A DNA stretch of 64,000 bases, taken from the NCBI GenBank assembly GCA_023432405.1, contig JAEYUQ010000025.1:90185-154184 (forward strand). Reading direction: 5' to 3'. The notes under the pieces are model-generated. The model was not told the origin of the DNA. It did not search any database and worked only from the letters and a program-made list of their open reading frames with translations. Of this stretch, positions 18,078-26,223 are shown one piece after another. Positions within the stretch are counted from its first letter, which is position 1. Every line of letters begins with the position of its first letter. The DNA is from Actinomycetes bacterium (GTDB lineage: Bacteria > Actinomycetota > Actinomycetes > Mycobacteriales > Mycobacteriaceae). The translations under genes and the position numbers were made by a program.

Positions 18078-18453
18078 CTTCAACCCCCTTGAAGTGCTGG
18101 ACGGTAAATACACCGTCTTCACCAGTAGCAGTCAGAGCTATAACATCGAAACGAATGGGACACTGATGTTGCGTTGTCCTTAACCAGTGGGCTGCCGTGG
18201 ACCTTATCCGAGCCATTTTGTTGGCAGTAACTGCAGCTTCCGGTGCTCCGTAAAGTGCACAGGAGCGCGTTTTCACCTCCACAAAAATAACGGTACCGTC
18301 CCCATCTTGGGCGATGATGTCAATTTCACCTCCCCGCCAACGAACATTCCGGTCAACAATGGCGTAACCGTTGCGCAACAGATAGTACGCTGCACGATCT
18401 TCACCGTTGCGTCCAAGAAGCTGCGCACGCGGATAATCAACATGGGCAAGCAT
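18064..18453 (-). CDS. yraN: UPF0102 (YraN) nuclease-fold protein
   Basis: Small protein of unknown biochemical role with a PD-(D/E)XK-type fold; GRNGEDRAAYYLLRNGY, WRGGEIDIIAQDG and FVEVKTR carry the expected acidic and lysine residues. The length (129) is normal. GAGGGGG lies about ten bases before the ATG. It is the first gene of a translationally overlapping yraN-comM-dprA set in an operon related to DNA processing. Confidence 0.92.
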   Translation of the reverse strand: MLAHVDYPRAQLLGRNGEDRAAYYLLRNGYAIVDRNVRWRGGEIDIIAQDGDGTVIFVEVKTRSCALYGAPEAAVTANKMARIRSTAAHWLRTTQHQCPIRFDVIALTATGEDGVFTVQHFKGVEDGAR

Positions 18454-18590
18454 GGCGTGAATACCCCCTCGAATTCACTCAAAGAAATAGGCGATCCTGC
18501 TACCTTCACACCCCCGGTAGTAGGTCAGCTCTACTCTTTACGAGATACCTGTGATCTGTCAAGGGCTCTCTGAGAGGCTCCTGCTCACTA

Positions 18591-18614
18591 TGTGGATAAC
18601 TCGAGTTATCCACA
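18591..18614. repeat. Perfect 24-bp palindrome made of two inverted DnaA boxes
   Basis: TGTGGATAAC TCGAGTTATC CACA reads identically on both strands. Each arm is a DnaA-box consensus (TTATCCACA), separated by six bases (CTCGAG). It lies between yraN and the DUF2469 gene, nine bases beyond the DUF2469 stop. It could bind DnaA as a pair of boxes or act as a weak terminator. Confidence 0.65.
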
Positions 18615-18622
18615 GATCCCCG

Positions 18623-18931
18623 TTACTGCTCGGGGATCATGAGGTCGGGTTTATCCAGCTCCTCGATATTGACATCCTTGTACGTAATCACTCGTACATA
18701 CTTCACAAAACGGGCAGGACGGTACATATCCCACACCCAAGCATCGGACATACGAACTTCGTAATACACATCTGAGCTTTTGGTGTGGGCTATGAGTTCA
18801 ACAGCGTTGGCAAGATAAAAACGCCGCTCAGTTTCCACAACATAAGAAAACTGGCTAACCACATCGCGGTACTCTTTGTACAGTGAGAGCTCTACATCGG
18901 CCTCATAGTTTTCCAGATCCTCAGCGCTCAT
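18623..18931 (-). CDS. DUF2469 protein
   Basis: Conserved actinobacterial protein of unknown function, 102 residues, acidic, with the invariant core YEADVELSLYKEYRDVV, FLANAVEL-like YLANAVELIAHT, and FVKYVRVITYKDVNIEEL. No signal peptide or membrane helix is visible. It lies between rnhB and yraN exactly as its mycobacterial counterpart does, so genomic position supports the call. A DnaA-box palindrome follows its stop. Confidence 0.9.
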   Translation of the reverse strand: MSAEDLENYEADVELSLYKEYRDVVSQFSYVVETERRFYLANAVELIAHTKSSDVYYEVRMSDAWVWDMYRPARFVKYVRVITYKDVNIEELDKPDLMIPEQ

Positions 18932-18952
18932 TGCCAGTTCGCCCTTCCAGAT

Positions 18953-19609
18953 TTACCCGCTGGCTGCTCCATACGAGGTCAACCACTCATTATGTGCAGC
19001 TCTGATATTTTTGTAACTATATCTATGTTGAGGAGTTGCGCCGAGGCGGCGCACCGCTGAGAGATGATCCTTCGTGCCGTATCCCTTATGAGTAGCCAGG
19101 CCGTAGCCTGAATACTGGTGGTCTAAATCATTCATGACGGCGTCTCGTGAAACCTTTGCCAGTACCGAGGCCGCTGCAATGGACAGAGAGCTTGAATCTC
19201 CTCCAATGATAGGAAGGTGAGGGCTGCTGAAACCTGGCACTACAAGGGCGTCGGTAAGGATATATCCAGGGCGGACGTCAAGCTGTGCCACTGCTCGGCG
19301 CATACCGCTGAGATTTGCCCACTGGATACCTCGTGCATCAATATCCTGAGCGCTGATGTGGACAACCGACCACGCCACAGCGCAGGCTCGAATCACTGGA
19401 GCTAGGCGCTCCCGGGTTGCAGGAGACAAGGCTTTGGAGTCATTAAGGTCAGCTAAATCCGGAATAATGCGCTCGGGAAGAATAACCGCAGCGATGGTAA
19501 TGGGTCCACAACAGGAACCCCGACCAGCCTCATCGACGCCAGCCACAGGCCCCAGGCCAGCGTGCAAGAGTGCAACATCGTAGGTTCTAAGCTGTTTACG
19601 CCGCCGCAT
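18953..19609 (-). CDS. rnhB: Ribonuclease HII
   Basis: Removes misincorporated ribonucleotides from DNA by nicking RNA-DNA junctions. The four acidic active-site residues are D26-E27 (GVDEAGRG), D120 (LTDALVV) and D156 (KVSRDAVM), counted from the ATG at 19609. GDSSSLSIAAASVLAKV is intact. I prefer this ATG over an in-frame TTG at 19648; AGGAGG lies 12 bases upstream of it. It overlaps the end of lepB by 14 bases, so the two are translationally coupled. Confidence 0.94.
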   Translation of the reverse strand: MRRRKQLRTYDVALLHAGLGPVAGVDEAGRGSCCGPITIAAVILPERIIPDLADLNDSKALSPATRERLAPVIRACAVAWSVVHISAQDIDARGIQWANLSGMRRAVAQLDVRPGYILTDALVVPGFSSPHLPIIGGDSSSLSIAAASVLAKVSRDAVMNDLDHQYSGYGLATHKGYGTKDHLSAVRRLGATPQHRYSYKNIRAAHNEWLTSYGAASG

Positions 19610-20366
19610 CGGCCGGGGCGTCCTCCTGAATGTCGTAGGACTCCACAATCCCTATGCGATTGAATGGAAACACGATGGCATCCACCTTGCCGCGGATGTT
19701 CTCTTCAGGCACCGTGCCTTGCAGTTCATCGCCCATGTGCCAGCGAGAATCCCTGGAATTAGTGCGATTATCCCCCATCACCCATATATGATCTTCCGGG
19801 ATAGTAACAGGGCCGAAGTACTCACCACCGCAAGCCTCAGATCCCAGTGACGGCATGGTGGGATACGTCGGAGGGTTCTGTATGTAGGAAGAATCCACTT
19901 CTTTGCCGTCCACCATGATTCCAGGATCACCAGCCAGGCATTGAACGGTTTGTCCGCCGACGGCAATAATCCGCTTGACAAGATCATTTTCATCAGGAGC
20001 TATTAAGCCCACGTAGCCCAGGCTGTTTTGGATACCTCGAAGTACAGGGTTATCTGACCTCTGAGACACATATCCCTCATTCCAGGAGCCCGTCCCTTTG
20101 AAAACTACAACGTCTCCCGGTTTCGGATCACGAACACGATAGGTGATCTTGTCAACGAAGATTCGATCCCCCGTGCATCCCTCGCAGCCGTGCAATGTGG
20201 GTTCCATCGAAGCACTCGGAATAACGTAGAGACGTCCTACAAAGGTATGAAAAAGCAACAGAATGAAGAAAGTTAAGAGAACAACAACAGGAATTTCGAT
20301 GTACCACGGAGCCTCTTTCTTCGTCGAAGTTCCCTGAGTATCTGTTTCCTGGTTCTCCGTGGTCAT
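19596..20366 (-). CDS. lepB: Signal peptidase I
   Basis: Cleaves signal peptides from exported proteins at the outer face of the membrane. One membrane helix (residues ~23-45) is followed by the catalytic Ser53 (PSASMEPTL) and Lys131 (LVKRIIAVGG), and the GDNRTNSRDSR box. The N-terminal 20 residues are hydrophilic and the C-terminus ends in an Asp/Ala tail whose coding bases contain the rnhB start. It lies 145 bases downstream of rplS, with a terminator between, so it may have its own promoter. Confidence 0.95.
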   Translation of the reverse strand: MTTENQETDTQGTSTKKEAPWYIEIPVVVLLTFFILLLFHTFVGRLYVIPSASMEPTLHGCEGCTGDRIFVDKITYRVRDPKPGDVVVFKGTGSWNEGYVSQRSDNPVLRGIQNSLGYVGLIAPDENDLVKRIIAVGGQTVQCLAGDPGIMVDGKEVDSSYIQNPPTYPTMPSLGSEACGGEYFGPVTIPEDHIWVMGDNRTNSRDSRWHMGDELQGTVPEENIRGKVDAIVFPFNRIGIVESYDIQEDAPADAAA

Positions 20367-20440
20367 TTGGTTATTCTCCTTCGGCGTTCACACAACACTG
20401 CAACTGTAGCAGTATTTGTTTTTAGTACTCTGTGGCTCTC

Positions 20441-20480
20441 CCAAAAAAGAAACCCACCACCAAAGGAGAGGTAGCGGGTT
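20441..20480 (-). terminator. Terminator after rplS
   Basis: On the minus strand AACCCGCTACC pairs imperfectly with GGTGGTGGGTT and is followed by TTTCTTTTTT, about 30 bases after the rplS stop codon. Confidence 0.7.
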
Positions 20481-20511
20481 GACGAGGTGCGTTAGAGACA
20501 CACTCAAGAAT

Positions 20512-20853
20512 CTAACGACGTTCCTTAAGCTTGGCAGCTTTGCCATGAAGGTTACGCAGATAGTAGAGCTTAGCCCGACGAACCTTGCCCTTACGAACAA
20601 CCTCGATGTGGTCAATATTCGGGGAGTGAACAGGGAAGGTACGCTCTACACCAATGCCGAAAGAGACCTTGCGGACGGTAAAGGTTTCACGCACTCCAGA
20701 GCCTTGACGACGAATCACGACTCCCTTGAAAAGCTGAGTACGCTGGTTAGTTCCTTCAATCACTTTGACATAGACGTCAAGGGTGTCACCCGGGCGAAAG
20801 TCCGGAATATCATCACGCAGATAGGCCGCATCGACCTTGTCCAGAATATGCAT
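20512..20853 (-). CDS. rplS: 50S ribosomal protein L19
   Basis: Large-subunit protein at the 30S-50S interface. The 113-residue protein has the standard length and signature (FRPGDTLDVYVKVIEG, FKGVVIRRQGSGVRETFTVRKVSFGIGVERTFP, KVRRAKLYYLRNLHGKAAKLKE). It is the first gene before lepB and is separated from it by an intrinsic terminator. Confidence 0.97.
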   Translation of the reverse strand: MHILDKVDAAYLRDDIPDFRPGDTLDVYVKVIEGTNQRTQLFKGVVIRRQGSGVRETFTVRKVSFGIGVERTFPVHSPNIDHIEVVRKGKVRRAKLYYLRNLHGKAAKLKERR

Positions 20854-21034
20854 ATTTTCAATCCTTATATGAATACTGAGCAGAGGAATCTGGAGGCTGC
20901 TCCCGTAGAGAAACTGGGTGCTCTTCCGACTCGTACCCGAGACAAATCCTCAGAGACTCTAGCAAGAACGCCTACTTCGGGGCAAATTCCCCTGAGTCTC
21001 AGCCGACAACAAGTCCGCGTGTAGGTTGAGTCGC

Positions 21035-22294
21035 ATGACTGTGCCCTACCGATTAGTGCCTCAGGCGATAACGCTGCTGACCACCATGACTGGACTGGGA
21101 GTGATTGTTAACCAGATAAAAAGCACACAGCATCCAATAGATATGGCTGTCTACCGCATGGGCGTTGAGGCTTTCTTCTCTGGTGGGGATCTTTATGGTA
21201 GTCCGTTCCAGCTCTCGGACACTCTCAGCCTCCCCTTCCTCTATCCGCCCTTCAGTGCCGTTGCTCTAGCCCCGCTCGCCTTGGTGCCTGGGCTCAACGA
21301 TGACTGGCGAGGCAACATCATGATTATTGTGTCTGCTGCCTGCCTGTTGTGGTGTATTTTTGCAGTTTTCCGCAGGATAACTTCCTTGACATCCTGGGAT
21401 TTGTGGGCTCTGGTTACCCTGGTCTGGAGTACTGGGATGGTTACTGACGCCGTTGATCTCAATGCCAACTTTGCCCAGATCAACCTCGTACTAATGGCTC
21501 TTGTTGTGGCAGATCTTATTCCCCGAAAGCGCTATCTGCCCCAGGGATGGCTCATCGGTCTTGCTGGAGCAATCAAACTAACTCCGCTTGCCATGTGTCT
21601 GTATTTTCTGCTGAAAAAAGACCTTAAAGCACTTTTCACATCAGCCGCCTCTTTCGGTCTTGCGTGTCTGGCTGCCGCAGCTCTTCGTTGGGATACTACT
21701 CAGCAGTTCTTTGCCTCCCAGCTCTTCACCATGACCAGCACTACCGCAATCGGAGTGGATACCACCTACACGTCAAACTCCTCCCTCCGCGCCATGATTG
21801 ACCGTTTCCTGATCTCACCGCACACCCTGGGAACCGCACTGTGGATAGTCACCGTTCTCCTCACTGTGCTGGGAGGAGGCTGGATTATGGTTCAGCTCCT
21901 GCGCAGACAGTTAGATATTGAAGCATGGCTGGTCGATTCGCTCATCATGCTACTTATTTCTCCTATTTCCTGGGTCCACCACTGGGTATGGATGACGTTA
22001 TTTATTCCTGTGTGTGCTTGGAGAGCACTCCAGTGCCTTGAGCAGAAAGACGTGACTCCACGCATTCTCCTGTGGTTATTGGGAATCTGGACTCTTTTAA
22101 CAGTGGTTTATCCCCCGCAGTGGTGGTTTGGAGATGGGCGCGTAGCCGGTTCTATCAACTGGATTGAAAACATCATTGTGTCAGCGTTTGTGTGGTTGAG
22201 CATCACAACCCTCATTCTCATCGCTCGTCTGCTGGCACGGTCTAGAAATAACGACACCCCCGAGAAGTCTGGGCTTGAGCAGTCGAGGTTATGA
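21035..22294 (+). CDS. GT87-family (DUF2029) membrane mannosyltransferase
   Basis: Polytopic membrane protein with about ten helices, resembling mycobacterial alpha-(1->2)-mannosyltransferases of lipomannan/PIM synthesis. Family marks are the acidic D36 in the first outer loop (HPIDMAVYRMG), FLYPPFSAV, the NFAQINLVLMALVVADL helix, AGAIKLTPL, and PISWVHHWVW near the C-terminus. The ATG at 21035 is preferred to a TTG at 21026; AGGTTGAG precedes it. It is on the plus strand, divergent from rplS, and 76 bases upstream of trpB. Acceptor and linkage are not determinable from sequence. Confidence 0.82.
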   Translation: MTVPYRLVPQAITLLTTMTGLGVIVNQIKSTQHPIDMAVYRMGVEAFFSGGDLYGSPFQLSDTLSLPFLYPPFSAVALAPLALVPGLNDDWRGNIMIIVSAACLLWCIFAVFRRITSLTSWDLWALVTLVWSTGMVTDAVDLNANFAQINLVLMALVVADLIPRKRYLPQGWLIGLAGAIKLTPLAMCLYFLLKKDLKALFTSAASFGLACLAAAALRWDTTQQFFASQLFTMTSTTAIGVDTTYTSNSSLRAMIDRFLISPHTLGTALWIVTVLLTVLGGGWIMVQLLRRQLDIEAWLVDSLIMLLISPISWVHHWVWMTLFIPVCAWRALQCLEQKDVTPRILLWLLGIWTLLTVVYPPQWWFGDGRVAGSINWIENIIVSAFVWLSITTLILIARLLARSRNNDTPEKSGLEQSRL

Positions 22295-22370
22295 GCTTGC
22301 CTTGGCGACGCCCTTGGTAGTTTCAGAAGGGACACGTTACACACTCTTCCCAGGAAAGGCGGCTTCCATT

Positions 22371-23654
22371 ATGAGCTCTCGCCCGCTCCCCCCTGCAGCT
22401 TCACCGACGGCATCATGGGTACCCACCAGCAACCTGGATGGTTCAGCCGTAACAGATAGCGATCTGGCCGAGATCAAGGAGACTCTCCTACCCATGTTCT
22501 ATGGCAGGTTTGGAGGCCAAGAAGTCCCGGAGTTTCTGTGGCCTGCCCTAGATGAGCTGGAAAAAGCCTATGCTGATGCCTACGAGGATCCCAGCTTTGC
22601 TCAGGAGTTGTCGGATCTTAGGCGGGATTACTTGGGTCGCCCCACCCCGATCTACGAAACCCGGAATCTGTCAATCAATAACGTCACCATCGTTCTCAAA
22701 CGAGAGGATCTTGTTCATGGTGGGGCGCATAAGGGCAACAATGTTCTAGGACAGGCTGTACTTGCAAAGCGAATGGGGAAGAAACGTCTCATCGCAGAAA
22801 CCGGCGCAGGTCAGCACGGAACCGCTACTGCTATGGTGGCCGCTCTTCTTGGATTTGAATGCCTGATTTTTATGGGCGCTCACGATGTGAAACGTCAGCA
22901 CCCCAACGTTGAACGCATGAAGCTCATGGGTGCTGAGGTCATTCCCGTTACTAGTGGAAACAGCAGCCTCAAAGATGCCATTGATGAGGCCTTAGAGTTC
23001 TGGAGTGCCCACTTGGATGACACTTTCTATCTCTTGGGAACAGCAGCAGGCCCCCACCCCTTCCCCACTATGGTGCGGGACTTTCAATCCGTGATTTCCC
23101 AGGAATCCCGATCCCAAATGCTTGAGCGATATGGTCGTTTGCCTGATGCAGTTATTGCTGCTGTGGGGGGTGGGTCCAATGCGATTGGCGCCTTTGCGGA
23201 ATACATCCCGGATGAGGAGGTAGATCTCATCGGAGTGGAACCGGCCGGGAAAGGCTTGGACACCACAGAGCATGGGGCTCCAATTAATGCTGGACGTGTG
23301 GGTGTGCTTCATGGAATGCGCTCTTTTGTCATGCTCTCCGATGAGGGAGACATTTTGCCATCTCACTCCATCTCAGCTGGATTGGACTACCCGTCTGTGG
23401 GCCCTGAGCACTCCATGATGGCAGATACGGGACGTGCTCACTATGTGGGTATCACGGATGATGAAGCCTTAGAAGCATTTCAGTTACTGAGCAGGAAGGA
23501 AGGAATTATTCCGGCGATGGAGTCCTCCCATGCCCTAGCTCAAGCTCTGAAAATTGCGCGCACCCATGATCCCGCAGACGGCCCTCTGCTTCTGCTCGTT
23601 AATCTCTCGGGTCGAGGAGATAAGGATATGGAGCAGGTTCAGGATTACCTATAG
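22371..23654 (+). CDS. trpB: Tryptophan synthase beta chain, outside a trp operon
   Basis: PLP enzyme condensing indole and serine to tryptophan. The active-site lysine is K121 in HGGAHKGNN, E143 (AETGAGQHGT) is the catalytic glutamate, and GGGSNAIG binds the cofactor phosphate. AGLDYPSVGPEH and SGRGDKD are intact, so it looks functional and of the TrpB1 type that pairs with TrpA. AGGAAAGG lies upstream of the ATG at 22371; an earlier frame extension from 22275 is unlikely. No trpA, trpC or trpE is adjacent: the neighbours are a glycosyltransferase and a ferritin. Confidence 0.9.
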   Translation: MSSRPLPPAASPTASWVPTSNLDGSAVTDSDLAEIKETLLPMFYGRFGGQEVPEFLWPALDELEKAYADAYEDPSFAQELSDLRRDYLGRPTPIYETRNLSINNVTIVLKREDLVHGGAHKGNNVLGQAVLAKRMGKKRLIAETGAGQHGTATAMVAALLGFECLIFMGAHDVKRQHPNVERMKLMGAEVIPVTSGNSSLKDAIDEALEFWSAHLDDTFYLLGTAAGPHPFPTMVRDFQSVISQESRSQMLERYGRLPDAVIAAVGGGSNAIGAFAEYIPDEEVDLIGVEPAGKGLDTTEHGAPINAGRVGVLHGMRSFVMLSDEGDILPSHSISAGLDYPSVGPEHSMMADTGRAHYVGITDDEALEAFQLLSRKEGIIPAMESSHALAQALKIARTHDPADGPLLLLVNLSGRGDKDMEQVQDYL

Positions 23655-23678
23655 GGAGCCACCTGGACAAAGAGCACT

Positions 23679-23710
23679 GCCCTGCACCCTTCGAAACGAA
23701 GGTACAGGGC
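23679..23710. terminator. Bidirectional terminator between trpB and the ferritin gene
   Basis: GCCCTGCACCCTTCG, an AAA loop and CGAAGGTACAGGGC form a hairpin with one mismatch and one bulge, located between the two convergent stop codons. Confidence 0.7.
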
Positions 23711-23738
23711 AGAAACAGCACGACGGCAAAGACAGCGC

Positions 23739-24236
23739 TTACTCGGAAGGCTGCCCGCCAAGACGGGCGTCGATACGGAGGAGGCCTGAACCGTCGTCCT
23801 TCACCAGCTTGATCTGATCGACGATTTCAGAGACGGTGGCTTCTTCTTCGATCTGCTCATCCAAGAAGAAATTAACCAGCGAGCGAGAATCGAGATCCTC
23901 AACATCATCGGCCACTCGAGCAATTTCGCGGATCATGTTGGAGACCTTCTGCTCATGGGCAAAGGCGGCGTTAAAGGCATCCAGCGGGGAGTTGATGTCC
24001 AGTTCCGGAACCTCGATAGTCCCAAGCTGAACCCGGTGACCACGATCCAGAATGTGACTGGCAAAGCGTGCAGCGTGGCCTCGCTCTTCCTCAGCGTGAC
24101 CGGCGAACCAATCCCGCAAACCTGGGAAGGACTGAAGATCCATCTCGTAAGCCAGCTGCTGGTAGATGAGGGAGGCCTGGAATTCCTCAGTGACCTGCTT
24201 ATTCAGCAGGAAGAGCAACTTTTCGTTGATAGACAT
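23739..24236 (-). CDS. ftn: Ferritin (FtnA-type, non-haem)
   Basis: Iron-storage protein that oxidises ferrous iron and stores it in a 24-mer shell. Ferroxidase residues line up with E. coli FtnA at an offset of one: E18, E51, H54, E95, Q128 and E131. The bacterioferritin haem-ligand methionine context is absent, so it is a non-haem ferritin. An AAAGGATAG ribosome-binding site precedes the ATG. The 54-base gap upstream carries TTAGG-type sequences that partly resemble DtxR sites, which fits the known DtxR activation of ferritin in corynebacteria but is only suggestive. Confidence 0.93.
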   Translation of the reverse strand: MSINEKLLFLLNKQVTEEFQASLIYQQLAYEMDLQSFPGLRDWFAGHAEEERGHAARFASHILDRGHRVQLGTIEVPELDINSPLDAFNAAFAHEQKVSNMIREIARVADDVEDLDSRSLVNFFLDEQIEEEATVSEIVDQIKLVKDDGSGLLRIDARLGGQPSE

Positions 24237-24239
24237 AGG

Positions 24240-24309
24240 CTATCCTTTCTGTACGGATAAATACCGAACCTTAGTCTACAGTAACTAAACTTAGGTTTCC
24301 TTAACTTCG
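24240..24309 (-). promoter_or_regulatory. Putative ferritin promoter region with DtxR-like half sites
   Basis: TTAGGTTTCCTTAAC at 24291-24305 shares 13 of 19 positions with the corynebacterial DtxR consensus when extended to 24309, and AACCTTAG (24278-24285 region) gives a second half-site in opposite orientation. Both lie upstream of the ferritin ATG. The match is partial. Confidence 0.3.
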
Positions 24310-24659
24310 GTAGAATTACCCCACAGGCGTACAGCGTCAACCGCGTCACTTAGCCCCAAGCCCGGATGCTTTTCCCTCAGGGTTCGTACTGCCTTCTCAA
24401 AGCCCTCCTCGCGGAGGAGAGAGACGATCTCCTCTTTTTCTTCAGAGGAAATACTGGAAAGCTCCTCAGGGGGAACGGAAGGAAGGCGACGCTGAAAAAA
24501 GTAGGCAACAACAATAAGGGCAATCCCCACAATAAAAAGCACAATTCCGATAAGGCGCACTGCTGGAATCCGCACCCCCAGTGAAACTACAACCAGCGCA
24601 GCCAGAATACAGGCAATGGAACCTATCCACAGCGAGATGAGATTGTTCTTCCGCGCCAT
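24291..24659 (-). CDS. Small membrane protein with C-terminal L7/L12-like helical motif
   Basis: Function unknown. The ATG at 24659 follows AAGGAG at good spacing, giving 122 residues. Two membrane helices (about 8-30 and 34-56) are followed by a short cytosolic domain. Its end, EKAVRTLREKHPGLGLSDAVDAVRLWG, resembles the pattern of the ribosomal L7/L12 C-terminal domain (basic residue, xxREhxGLGLxxAxxxV), a fold reused in other small bacterial proteins. It lies 30 bases downstream of trmD on the same strand and upstream of ferritin. The L7/L12 resemblance is by eye. Confidence 0.7.
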   Translation of the reverse strand: MARKNNLISLWIGSIACILAALVVVSLGVRIPAVRLIGIVLFIVGIALIVVAYFFQRRLPSVPPEELSSISSEEKEEIVSLLREEGFEKAVRTLREKHPGLGLSDAVDAVRLWGNSTEVKET

Positions 24660-24688
24660 TATCGTCTCCTTACATCCCTTCCATCGTG

Positions 24689-25585
24689 TCACTTGCGCTC
24701 TGCGGACTCCTCGAGAGCAGCGATAAAACTCTCATCAGCCGCCGATAATATTCCCTCGGCCCGAGCACGGGCAATAAGATCTGGACGCCGTTGCAGCGTT
24801 CGAGTGAGTGACTGATGGCGGTGCCATTGGTCTACAAGCTTGTGATTCCCCGAGGTTAATACCTCGGGAACACTGCGTCCCCGCCACACTCGAGGTTTCG
24901 TATAGGACGGCCCTTCTAAAAGACCATCGGAAAAGCTGTCCTCCTGGTGGCTTTGGGCATTTCCAAGGACACCTGGCAGGAGTCGCACAATTGTCTCTGT
25001 TATTACCAACACCGCTACTTCCCCACCGATGAGCACGTAGTCCCCTATGGACACTTCCCGAACCCGGTATCTCTGAGCAGCTTCATCAATAGCTCGCTGA
25101 TCAATGCCCTCATAACGCCCGCAAGCAAACACGATATGCTCCTCATGCGACCAGGCGCGAGCCATCGGCTGAGTAAAAGGAACTCCTGCCGGAGTAGGAA
25201 CAATGAACAGTGGTTTGGACATATCCTCACCACTATTTGCCTCCATTTCTGGATATGGCTTCTGGACGACGCCGTGAAGCTCATCGTGGCGCGGCACATT
25301 GCGGTGAAGTTGAGCAGAAGTCAGTGTGACCCCTTGGGCGCTAGGAGCACCTGGGGTTCCCAGAGCGACGTCGTCAAGGGCTCTCCCCCAGACCTCTGGT
25401 TTCATCACCATGCCGGGCCCGCCCCCCATAGGCGAATCATCGACAGATTGGTGAACATCATCCGTCCATGCTCTCAGGTTATGAATGGTAACGCTGAGCT
25501 GACCGCGTTCGATGGCTTTACCTAAAAGCGCATGGCGGAGGGGATCGAAGTACTCAGGAAAAATGGTGATGATGTCCAGCTGCAT
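24689..25585 (-). CDS. trmD: tRNA (guanine37-N1)-methyltransferase
   Basis: Methylates G37 next to the anticodon to prevent frameshifting. MQLDIITIFPEYF, DSPMGGGPGMVMKPEV, the trefoil-knot SAM site FACGRYEGIDQR / SIGDYVLIGGEVAVLVI, and the C-terminal helical domain are intact. At 298 residues it is longer than the 230-250 of most TrmDs because of a hydrophilic insert of about 40-48 residues (roughly residues 75-123) before IVPTPAGVPF. Its ATG overlaps the rimM stop by one base (TAATG). Confidence 0.94.
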   Translation of the reverse strand: MQLDIITIFPEYFDPLRHALLGKAIERGQLSVTIHNLRAWTDDVHQSVDDSPMGGGPGMVMKPEVWGRALDDVALGTPGAPSAQGVTLTSAQLHRNVPRHDELHGVVQKPYPEMEANSGEDMSKPLFIVPTPAGVPFTQPMARAWSHEEHIVFACGRYEGIDQRAIDEAAQRYRVREVSIGDYVLIGGEVAVLVITETIVRLLPGVLGNAQSHQEDSFSDGLLEGPSYTKPRVWRGRSVPEVLTSGNHKLVDQWHRHQSLTRTLQRRPDLIARARAEGILSAADESFIAALEESAERK

Positions 25586-26073
25586 TAGAGATCGAGGAGC
25601 CCTTCCGGAGGAGTGATAGTCAGCGTGCCGTGGTCCAAATCCACCGTGGGAACAATGTCATGAACGAAAGGAATGAGAGTTTTATCCATCTCAAGAAGTG
25701 TGCGGTGTTGGATGTGTTGAACCCCGGTGACCATACCAATGGGCTGGTCTTTGTAGAGAATCTGTAAACCGATGAGCTCGTGATCGTAGAAGGCATCCTC
25801 CTCGTCACTGTGGAGGGGTTCGGCAAAAAATCTCATACCACGAAGGGTGTCTGCAGTGGTGCGGTCGGAAACTTCATCAAACTTGATGAGGAGACGCTTT
25901 TGGTGGGGGCGCACGGTCTGGATGGTGAGATGGTGCTCACGTCCGGCTAACTTTCCGACGAGTATTTCCTGGGGAGCAAAGCGAAGCTCTGGTTGATCTG
26001 TGGTGGGATCAACCACCACTTCACCCCGAATACCGTGGGATTTCACCACAGTCCCAATCATCAGCTTGTCCAT
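25585..26073 (-). CDS. rimM: Ribosome maturation factor RimM
   Basis: Assists 16S rRNA processing and 30S assembly, binding S19. The N-terminal barrel (MIGTVVKSHGIRGEVVVDPTTDQPELRF) and the PRC-barrel segment (EDAFYDHELIGLQILYKDQPIGMVTGV) are clear, with the ending VPTVDLDHGTLTITPPEGLLDL. The length (162) is usual. It lies 150 bases downstream of rpsP, with a hairpin between, and is translationally coupled to trmD. Confidence 0.95.
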   Translation of the reverse strand: MDKLMIGTVVKSHGIRGEVVVDPTTDQPELRFAPQEILVGKLAGREHHLTIQTVRPHQKRLLIKFDEVSDRTTADTLRGMRFFAEPLHSDEEDAFYDHELIGLQILYKDQPIGMVTGVQHIQHRTLLEMDKTLIPFVHDIVPTVDLDHGTLTITPPEGLLDL

Positions 26074-26113
26074 GCGCTCTAGCCTAATCTGGGATAACCC
26101 CTCACACAGAAAT

Positions 26114-26139
26114 ACCGCAGACTACGGATAGTCTGCGGT
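26114..26139 (-). terminator. Hairpin between rpsP and rimM
   Basis: ACCGCAGACT, a six-base loop and AGTCTGCGGT form a perfect 10-bp stem followed on the minus strand by ATTTC. With only a short T run it may be a partial terminator that lowers rimM-trmD expression relative to rpsP. Confidence 0.6.
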
Positions 26140-26223
26140 GACGATAGCCTGCAGAGCACGTCGAATACTCTTCACACCTCAGTGACTGTCAGGCCAGATT
26201 TCTGCGAGAAGTAAACCCGGGTC

